The notes beneath the pieces were generated by a model, which was given only the letters and a program-made list of their open reading frames with translations, did not search any database and was not told the DNA's origin. A stretch of DNA of 50,077 nt from CAZEAN01 sp964510225 (lineage in GTDB: Bacteria; Planctomycetota; Planctomycetia; Isosphaerales; Isosphaeraceae), in the NCBI GenBank assembly GCA_964510225.1, contig CAZEAN010000036.1, positions 1 to 50,077 on the forward strand. Reading direction: 5' to 3'. Positions 44,115 through 50,077 of this stretch are shown here, one piece after another. Positions within the stretch are counted from its first letter, which is position 1. The number at the start of each line of letters is the position of its first letter. The translations under genes were made by a program, and so were the position numbers.

Positions 44115-46559
44115 ATGGCTAAGCGCCCGAAACGTTCCCATCCAGCCGCTAGAACGAAGCCAAACTCGACGGCGAACTCGAGTCCCACGTCGTCGCCGAC
44201 TCCCACTGAGACCGATGATGCCCTCCTCTTCGGCGAACGGTTGCGCAAGCTCGCACTTGGCTTAACCACCGCCCTCGTTGTCGCTCGGGCGTATTGGCCT
44301 GGCGAGTTGATCACCGAGCAGGACTCTGGCCAAGGGCTCTCCTGGACATTCGCCCTCTTGCTCGTCGCGATCCTCGGTGTCGTCAGCGCGTTCTTGAAAC
44401 GCTCCCTCCAATTTCGGTTCTCCGTCGTGGACGGAGCGATCTTGAGCCTCGTCCTCCTTGTGGGGCTGAGCACATCGGAGGCACTTGACCGTCGGTTGGC
44501 AATCAACCTCAGCTGGCACTGGGGAGGTGTTGCCATAGCATTCGTCCTTTTGCGCCAACTTCCGCGAACGGTGATGGAGTCCCGGGCGGTTGCCGCCGCT
44601 CTCTGCGCGACCGCAGTCGCAGTTTCGACCTACGGACTCTATCAGTCCGAGTTCGAACTCGAATCGCTCCGTCGCCAATTTGTTGAGAATCCTCAAGCTG
44701 TGATGCAGGCCGCTGGTGTGGTCGCTGAGCCTGGTTCAAGCGAGTACCAACAGTTCGAGAATCGTCTTCTGCGTTCCACCGAACCGTTTGCCACGTTTGG
44801 TTTGGCAAACTCGCTTGCCGGCTACATCGTTGGTCCGTTGGTGATCGGACTCGGGCTCCTGCTCTCAAGCTTCGCCATAGGGAAACAGAGTGGTCCTCAG
44901 TCGGATCTTAATGCTCCGAAGCGCCTGTGGTGGGCTCGACTCTTGGCGATGATTCCGATCGGCATCGTTGGCTTAACCCTGATGCTGACGAAGAGTCGAA
45001 GTGCCTTCGGTGCCTTCTGCATCGGACTCCTACTCCTTGGCCTCTGGCTTGGTCCGAAAATCAAGTTGAAGGTCGCTCTGATTGTCGGACTTGCCGTCTT
45101 GGTCCTGATCGTGGGAGTCGGAGGTGCCCTCTATCTCCGCGGCGATCTTGACCGCGAGGTTTTCACGCAGACGACTCTCTCTCTGAATTACCGGATTCAG
45201 TATTGGGAAGGTACGTGGCGGACACTGGTCGGAGAAGACCATCTCCTTGATCAGTATGGCCTCGAACGGCCTTGGCTGACTGGCTTCGGTCCTGGGAACT
45301 TTCGCGCACCTTACCGTCGACACAAACTCGTCACCTCAAGCGAAGATATCGCCGACCCCCACAACCTCGTCTTAGAAGTCTGGAGTACGGCTGGGATCCT
45401 CGGAGTTCTCGCGCTGGGCGTGGCGATCCTCTCGCTCTTCTGGTCTCTCTTCGGACGGTCGAAATCGGAGGTCGAGACGGAGGCGAGTGGGGCATCGGAG
45501 GAATCGAAGGCGAGGTGGCTTCTCGTTGCTTCGGGTGGTGGTGGTTGGATCGCTGTCATCCTCCTTGGTCAGTTGAATCTCTTCCAAGACGCCGATCTGT
45601 ACCGCTGGCTCATTCTCGGATTGGGTTGGCTACTTGCCGTTCTCTGTTCCAAGGCACTTTGGCGCTCGGTGTCATTAAGCAAGACAATTGTGGGCGGTGG
45701 AATTCTAGCGATACTCCTGAATCTCATGGCGGCAGGAGGGATTGGTTATCCCTCAATCGGATCGATTCTTTGGGGACTCACGGCAGTTGGTCTCAATCTC
45801 CGGCAGCACGAGAATCAATCTCAAGTTTTTGAGTTCAAGGGATACTGGGGTCCTTTTCTCGGATCAGCAGTCATAGCCGCGCTGATCGGTAGCTTTTTCG
45901 GAGCGATCGGGCCTCACTGGCGCGCCTCGCGCCAGCTTCAATCTGCCGACCGGAAACTTGCCGAGTTCGCCTCGAATCCTTCCCGGCTTCGGAATGAAGA
46001 TCTCGACGCAGTCGCCCAATCCTTGGAGAGCGCCATAGAAGCCGATGCGTTTGCAACACGGCCCTATCTTGCGATTGCCGAACTCGAGTTCCTCGCCTGG
46101 AACCTTGGAGGGGGTCGGCCAGGAGATCGAGTCTGGGATCGCATCGAAAGTGTCCTTGCAGAGGCCAAGAAATGGCCTGGCGGGAACCCGCTCTCGCTCC
46201 AGATCGAGCAAGCTCGGGTCAATTTCGCAACCCGGATTTTGAACGCCCACCGTGCTTCATTGCTTGATCGCGCAGACCTACCGATTCCGGTCCGGCTCCA
46301 ACTCCGGATGATCATTGCTGATGCCAACGTCCGAATTGCAGATGAGCTAACACCGAAACTTCCACTGGCGCACGCCCTCGCCGCAATTACACTCTCTGAC
46401 ATTGGTCGGGAGAAAGCGGCAATTCCCTATGGTGAACACGCTCTTGAGCTTGATTCAACGACACCTCACCCCGATAAGAAGCTCCCGGACGGACTCCGTG
46501 ATCTGCTGAACGAGCAGATTCCCCAATGGGGTGAGCAAAGTCCAACGACATCTCCATGA
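44115..46559 (+). CDS. O-antigen ligase family membrane protein
   Basis: 814 residues from the ATG at 44115. The first 50 residues are Ser/Thr/Pro-rich. About twelve hydrophobic segments follow, spanning 60-620. The Wzy_C/WaaL-type region has LMLTKSRSAFGAFCIGLLLLGL and the large outer loop NYRIQYWEGTWRTLVG, LTGFGPGNFRAPYRRHK and ADPHNLVLEVWSTAGILG, typical for joining a polymer to a lipid or protein acceptor. A C-terminal soluble part (about 640-814) has helical repeats (ALAAITLSDIGREKAAIPYGEH) like TPR. The family includes O-antigen ligases and oligosaccharyltransferases. It follows the WecA-like gene by 13 bases. Confidence 0.88.
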   Translation: MAKRPKRSHPAARTKPNSTANSSPTSSPTPTETDDALLFGERLRKLALGLTTALVVARAYWPGELITEQDSGQGLSWTFALLLVAILGVVSAFLKRSLQFRFSVVDGAILSLVLLVGLSTSEALDRRLAINLSWHWGGVAIAFVLLRQLPRTVMESRAVAAALCATAVAVSTYGLYQSEFELESLRRQFVENPQAVMQAAGVVAEPGSSEYQQFENRLLRSTEPFATFGLANSLAGYIVGPLVIGLGLLLSSFAIGKQSGPQSDLNAPKRLWWARLLAMIPIGIVGLTLMLTKSRSAFGAFCIGLLLLGLWLGPKIKLKVALIVGLAVLVLIVGVGGALYLRGDLDREVFTQTTLSLNYRIQYWEGTWRTLVGEDHLLDQYGLERPWLTGFGPGNFRAPYRRHKLVTSSEDIADPHNLVLEVWSTAGILGVLALGVAILSLFWSLFGRSKSEVETEASGASEESKARWLLVASGGGGWIAVILLGQLNLFQDADLYRWLILGLGWLLAVLCSKALWRSVSLSKTIVGGGILAILLNLMAAGGIGYPSIGSILWGLTAVGLNLRQHENQSQVFEFKGYWGPFLGSAVIAALIGSFFGAIGPHWRASRQLQSADRKLAEFASNPSRLRNEDLDAVAQSLESAIEADAFATRPYLAIAELEFLAWNLGGGRPGDRVWDRIESVLAEAKKWPGGNPLSLQIEQARVNFATRILNAHRASLLDRADLPIPVRLQLRMIIADANVRIADELTPKLPLAHALAAITLSDIGREKAAIPYGEHALELDSTTPHPDKKLPDGLRDLLNEQIPQWGEQSPTTSP

Positions 46560-46605
46560 GGGCGAGGATCGAGTTTCATGTGGAACGTGTCAAAGGAATG
46601 ATCGA

Positions 46606-47586
46606 TTAGCGATGCACGATCCCAACAACATCCATCAGCGCAGCGAGCGAAGCTTCCGGGCGACGATCATTTAAGCGGACCAAGATATCCTTGGCGCGCT
46701 CGGTCCGACCTGAGAGGTAGAGCTGCGTTGCCAAAACGAGCCAGGCATCGCGGTCGTTCGGGGTCCCTTGGAGGTGAGCCTCAAGGTCTTCGAGCATCGT
46801 GTGGAATTCTGAGGGCTCACCGTAAATCGCCTGGATGTCCCCTGCCTGCTCAAGCCAATCAGGCTCCGCTATAATCGCTTCGCGGAGAAGCTCTGCCGCG
46901 TTCCCGTAATCACCACGTGCGATCTCGATCTGGGCGAGACGGATCCGAGGAATTGCTGCGAGTGGAGCCGCCCGGAGCGCGTCGAGGTAACGTCTTCGCG
47001 ATGGACCACGATCACCATTCTTGAAGTGTCGGTCACCAAAGATCACAAATTGTTCAGCGCGCTCGGAGAGTCCGAGAGCGGAGATCTCGGAGGCACGATT
47101 CCGGGCTTCTTCTTCGATCTCCTGGTCGTTCCCCTGAACTTCGGGTTCAGGGGGGGGCGGGCTGCTGAAGCCTGGAGCCCTAAATCCCGGAGCGTTGGGG
47201 ATTGGTACTTGAGACGGCGAACTCAGCGCCGTATTTGATGAATAGAATCCGAGGGGATCGATCGCCTGAGGGATTGGAACCGGGTCAAAGGCACCTCGGA
47301 ATCCGTTGTACCGAAGATACGGCGGAGTCGCGAGAGTGACCGTCGGGTAAGGTCGATAGTAGTAAACCGGGCTCGGCGCAATGATGACGGGCCGATTGAT
47401 AAACGGGACGACACCGAAGTTGCAACGGTTTTGAATGACACCAATCCGATTCGTGTAGCGAAACCCTTTACGCTTAATGTACTGTCCCGTCGCGGTATCG
47501 ATGAGCAACAGGGGAAGCGCAACAGCGAGAATCACGCTTAGAAATCGTCCGGACTGCGACTTCCAAATCTGAGTTCCGGTTCGCAT
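46606..47586 (-). CDS. Exported TPR protein
   Basis: 326 residues; GAGG lies about six bases upstream of the ATG. A signal peptide (about 1-35, ending near ATGQY) is followed by a Pro/Tyr-rich segment (about 60-110, VIIAPSPVYYYRPYPTVTL) and Pro-rich linker. The C-terminal half has tetratricopeptide repeats: AEQFVIFGDRHFKNGDRGPSRRRYLDAL, RIRLAQIEIARGDYGNAAELLREAI and AWLVLATQLYLSGRTERAKDIL. Such proteins act as scaffolds in the envelope. It converges with the O-antigen-ligase gene. A Pro/Tyr-rich segment is shared in type with the exported BON protein at 9-10.4 kb. Confidence 0.85.
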   Translation of the reverse strand: MRTGTQIWKSQSGRFLSVILAVALPLLLIDTATGQYIKRKGFRYTNRIGVIQNRCNFGVVPFINRPVIIAPSPVYYYRPYPTVTLATPPYLRYNGFRGAFDPVPIPQAIDPLGFYSSNTALSSPSQVPIPNAPGFRAPGFSSPPPPEPEVQGNDQEIEEEARNRASEISALGLSERAEQFVIFGDRHFKNGDRGPSRRRYLDALRAAPLAAIPRIRLAQIEIARGDYGNAAELLREAIIAEPDWLEQAGDIQAIYGEPSEFHTMLEDLEAHLQGTPNDRDAWLVLATQLYLSGRTERAKDILVRLNDRRPEASLAALMDVVGIVHR

Positions 47587-47685
47587 GGCTTACCTCGATC
47601 ATCGGTGCCTTTTGTTCTCAATGCGATTCAGTCAATCTGCATCAAGGTTCTCCACGAGCTGTTACTTCGATCATATCAAAGTTGG

Positions 47686-49167
47686 TTAACCACTTCCATT
47701 AGGTTCGGAAACGCTCGATTCTTCTTGGGACGGTTCGGTCGAGATGTGCGCCGACCAGTCCATCCTTGCCAGCGTCACAATGGCGAACCCGAGCAAGGCA
47801 AAGAGGAGCCCGATCAATGCTCCACCGATTGCCCAGGCTTGACCAGAACTGTTGCTCTGACGCCCTCTCCGACTCCTGATGACGGGATAAGCCCCGGGAT
47901 CGGAATCATAATCGTCTTCACCGATGTCTGCGAAGGGATCGAATGGTTCCCGAATCACTTCTTCGGTGGCAGGAGATTTTGACGATTTTCGCGCGGCGAT
48001 GGATGCCGAAGAAACTGTCTCTGCTGTCTCATCTTCGTCATCGACGAGTGCGGCCAGATCAGGAAGAGCATCATCGAAATCGTGTGAACGAGGTTGATCT
48101 CCCTTTCTCGGTACCCCATCGGTCAGTGCTCGATGGTCAGAGGTCTCCCTCGGAAGAACAGGATTCGATGAATTAGGGGGGATTGTCCTGACTTCGTGAG
48201 TCGAACCGGGCGTAACATCGGCATCGTCATCGTCGAGGACGAAGTCGGCATCCTCCACCGCCCCGAGCGTTGCACTGAGAATTCCACTCTCCGAGTCTGG
48301 GCCAGCGGAGACGGGATTCTTCTGAAGCTGCTTCAATGCGTCCAACAAGCTTTCGTAGTCTTGGAATCGCTCATCGGGTGACTTCGCCATCATCTGTTGG
48401 ATCAGCCTTGCTAACCGTCCTGGCGCGTCGGGACAGAGATGGCGGACGTCGGGGGGACCTTGAAATGCATGACGTCGGAGCTTGTCGGCAATGTGTCCAC
48501 CGATGAATGGAGGATGCCCCGTCAGGAGAAAATAGAAGGTACAACCCAAGGAGTAGATGTCACTCTTGATTGTCGCCTTACGACTGTCCCTTGCCTGCTC
48601 GGGAGACATGTAGTCGACGGTACCAACCGTCGTACCGTCCCGTGTAACTCGTTCATCTTCTGACTCGCTCTGCATTGCAAGACCGAGGTCAATTAACTTT
48701 ACCGTGCCATCGGTCGCAATGAGAATGTTGGCCGGTTTAATGTCCCGATGGATTACTCCTTGCGAGGCAGCATATTGCAGGGCTTCCGCCGTTTTCTTGA
48801 TGACATGGATCGCGTCCTCGATCGTCAAAACACCATCGTCACGAATCCGTACTTGGAGATCGGCACCGTCTACATATTCCAAAACAAGGTAGTAGCGTCC
48901 GTCTTCGGAACCTCGATCGAAAATCGAGACAATATTGGGATGTTGAAGTGCCTCGGCGCTTTGTGCCTCCCGTTGGAATCTTCGGAGGAGGCTCTCTTTC
49001 TTAGCGAGGTACCGAGGGAGTACCTTGATCGCAACGATGACACCCGTGGCCTCATGAACGGCGCGAAAGACCGAACTCATGCCACCGGAACCCAGCGGTT
49101 CCAGCAGTTTGTAGCTTCCTAAATGAGTAACGGAACGGATTGGTTTTGATTGATCCGATCCAGCCAT
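47686..49167 (-). CDS. Membrane-anchored Ser/Thr protein kinase
   Basis: 493 residues. The kinase domain (about 18-285) has LGSGGMSSVFRA (ATP loop), Lys48 in VAIKVL, HRDIKPAN (His140-Asn147, catalytic Asp142), LIDLGLA at 159-165 where DFG is expected (Leu for Phe, a common bacterial variant) and GTVDYMSPEQAR. The usual catalytic residues are present, so it should be active. An acidic linker of about 150 residues follows. A single membrane helix (IGGALIGLLFALLGFAIVTL, about 445-466) anchors it, and the short tail is outside. Many planctomycete kinases have this layout. The signal it reads is unknown. Confidence 0.93.
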   Translation of the reverse strand: MAGSDQSKPIRSVTHLGSYKLLEPLGSGGMSSVFRAVHEATGVIVAIKVLPRYLAKKESLLRRFQREAQSAEALQHPNIVSIFDRGSEDGRYYLVLEYVDGADLQVRIRDDGVLTIEDAIHVIKKTAEALQYAASQGVIHRDIKPANILIATDGTVKLIDLGLAMQSESEDERVTRDGTTVGTVDYMSPEQARDSRKATIKSDIYSLGCTFYFLLTGHPPFIGGHIADKLRRHAFQGPPDVRHLCPDAPGRLARLIQQMMAKSPDERFQDYESLLDALKQLQKNPVSAGPDSESGILSATLGAVEDADFVLDDDDADVTPGSTHEVRTIPPNSSNPVLPRETSDHRALTDGVPRKGDQPRSHDFDDALPDLAALVDDEDETAETVSSASIAARKSSKSPATEEVIREPFDPFADIGEDDYDSDPGAYPVIRSRRGRQSNSSGQAWAIGGALIGLLFALLGFAIVTLARMDWSAHISTEPSQEESSVSEPNGSG

Positions 49168-49340
49168 GAGACTCTCTCGATTAGCGGTTGGCTGACCGTG
49201 CTAACTACAATTATTAGGTGAGTCTGAATAGGAGAACCAGATGATTTGGATACTCTCCCTCACAATCCTACTGAATAAAGTAACCAGGGAGCATTAGATT
49301 CCCAAGAGAACCAGATGTTCAATGAGTTCAATCGATTCGA

Positions 49341-50077
49341 TTAGAGCCGTCCTAAGTGAAGTCCCCCGTCAACATGAAGGACCGACCCCGTCGAGAATCC
49401 AAAGGCGCCCGAGGCGAGTGCAACGACCGCCCGACCTAAATCTTCGGGTTTGCCCCAACGTCTCACGGGGCTCAGGCCTCCGGCAATCTTGGCGTCGTAG
49501 AGTTCTTTGACCGCAGCCGTCATCTCAGTGGCGATGATCCCAGGCCGGATCTCAAATACGCTGATTCCGTCCTCAGCAAGCCGACTCGCGAAGAGCTGGG
49601 CGACCATACTTGCGCCCGCCTTGGAGACACAATACTCGGGCCGATTGGTGCTCGCTAATTCACTCGAGATCGACGTGACGAAGATGATTACTGCTCCCGT
49701 CCGCTTCGTGTCCTCAATCATCCGACTTGCGGCATACTGAGTCAGAAAGAAGGGGCCCCGGAGATTCACACCGAGGACACGGTCCCAACTTGAGGGGTCA
49801 GTTTCTAAGAGATCGACTCGTCGTTCCGGAGCGACTCCGGCGTTATTCACAAGGAGGTCGATTCCACCGAACCGCTCCAAGGTTTGGTCTACCAGACTCT
49901 TCCCGTTATCAAGTTCTCTGAGATCAGCTTGGATTGCAACCGCGTCAGGTGCCCCGCTCTTCAGTGCTTGGTCACATGTGTCGCGAGCAGATTGGGCGTC
50001 CGATCGATAATTGACGACGACTGAGTAGCCTTAAGCTCCGACCGAGAGTGCAATCCCCCGACCGATCCCTAAGCTAC
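49341..50077 (-). pseudogene. Short-chain dehydrogenase/reductase with in-frame stop (runs off window)
   Basis: Read on the minus strand, the frame enters the window with SLGIGRGIALSVGA, the nucleotide-binding GxxxGIG loop of an SDR. It meets a TAA at 50031-50033 and continues in the same frame with GYSVVVNYRSDAQSA, IQADLREL, LLVNNAGVA, the catalytic VTSISSELASTNRPEYCVSKAG (Ser, Tyr, Lys) and the closing VLHVDGGLHLG. A CAA-to-TAA change (Gln to stop) would explain the break. The first in-frame start after the stop that the sequence supports is a TTG near 49880, which would lose the cofactor fold. The 5' end lies outside the window. A sequencing error cannot be excluded; if corrected this is a 3-ketoacyl-ACP reductase-like SDR. 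Confidence 0.7.

Overview
The window looks like chromosomal DNA from a planctomycete (phylum Planctomycetota). No 16S gene is present, so the lineage rests on gene families that cluster in that phylum. These are a DUF1559 prepilin-like protein with an N-terminal FTLIELLVVIAIIG helix, a 1401-residue PVC-type haem-binding/HEAT/cytochrome c/DUF1080 fusion, a TIGR03067-like lipoprotein, PEP-CTERM remnants, a secreted sulfatase, a Ser/Thr kinase with a C-terminal membrane anchor, a haem-c (CxxCH) protein with a terpene-cyclase-like repeat fold, and short MJ0042-type zinc-ribbon and BON proteins. No transposase, integrase, CRISPR array, rRNA or tRNA was seen. The order below family level cannot be fixed from this window.

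Layout. 1-4.8 kb: two tandem membrane proteins sharing a PDG-type repeat (the first cut by the window edge), a vWA protein, a sugar-phosphate isomerase/epimerase-like TIM barrel and a small membrane protein. 4.8-8.8 kb, minus strand: a hopanoid cluster in the order squalene-hopene cyclase (hpnF/shc), hpnH, hpnG. 9-15.2 kb, minus strand: a BON-domain exported protein, a transglutaminase-like protein, a 75-residue BON-like protein, a 98-residue protein translationally coupled to holA (DNA polymerase III delta), and a zinc-ribbon membrane protein. 15.4-20.5 kb: YdeI-like protein, sulfatase, fasciclin lipoprotein, a small exported Cys-rich protein, an HpnI/GT21-type glycosyltransferase and a 63-residue protein. 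20.5-25.8 kb, minus strand: an AlkP-superfamily phosphohydrolase, a methyltransferase, a large lipoprotein with a degenerate transglutaminase-like region, and kdsA. 26-28.2 kb, plus strand: a fumarylacetoacetase-family protein, a TIGR03067 lipoprotein and an unrecognised membrane-anchored protein.

28.25-30.4 kb is the one gene-poor stretch. It holds a terminator-like hairpin, the C-terminal scrap of one PEP-CTERM protein, a second PEP-CTERM gene broken by a stop and a frameshift, and a perfect 22-bp palindrome. 30.4-39.5 kb, minus strand: a GDPD-family phosphodiesterase, a Tat-exported protein, the DUF1559 protein, a NagB-like protein with an altered active-site motif, and the 1401-residue fusion. 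39.7-46.6 kb, plus strand: the CxxCH terpene-cyclase-like protein, proS, a small membrane protein, a WecA/MraY-family sugar-phosphate transferase and an O-antigen-ligase-family protein, tightly packed. 46.6 kb to the end, minus strand: a TPR protein, the Ser/Thr kinase and an SDR reductase gene that carries an in-frame stop near its N-terminus and runs off the window.

Functional theme. Much of the window serves the envelope. hpnF, hpnH and hpnG take squalene to ribosylhopane, and the HpnI-like enzyme could glycosylate the hopanoid. kdsA, the WecA-like transferase and the O-antigen-ligase-like protein point to a lipopolysaccharide-type outer surface. Many other products carry signal peptides, lipoboxes or Tat signals. 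I see no single cluster that I would call a wholly new system. The most unusual items are the haem-binding cyclase-like protein, the NagB homologue lacking a catalytic Asp, the transglutaminase-like lipoprotein lacking its Cys, the shared-repeat tandem pair at the left edge, and the decaying PEP-CTERM locus.
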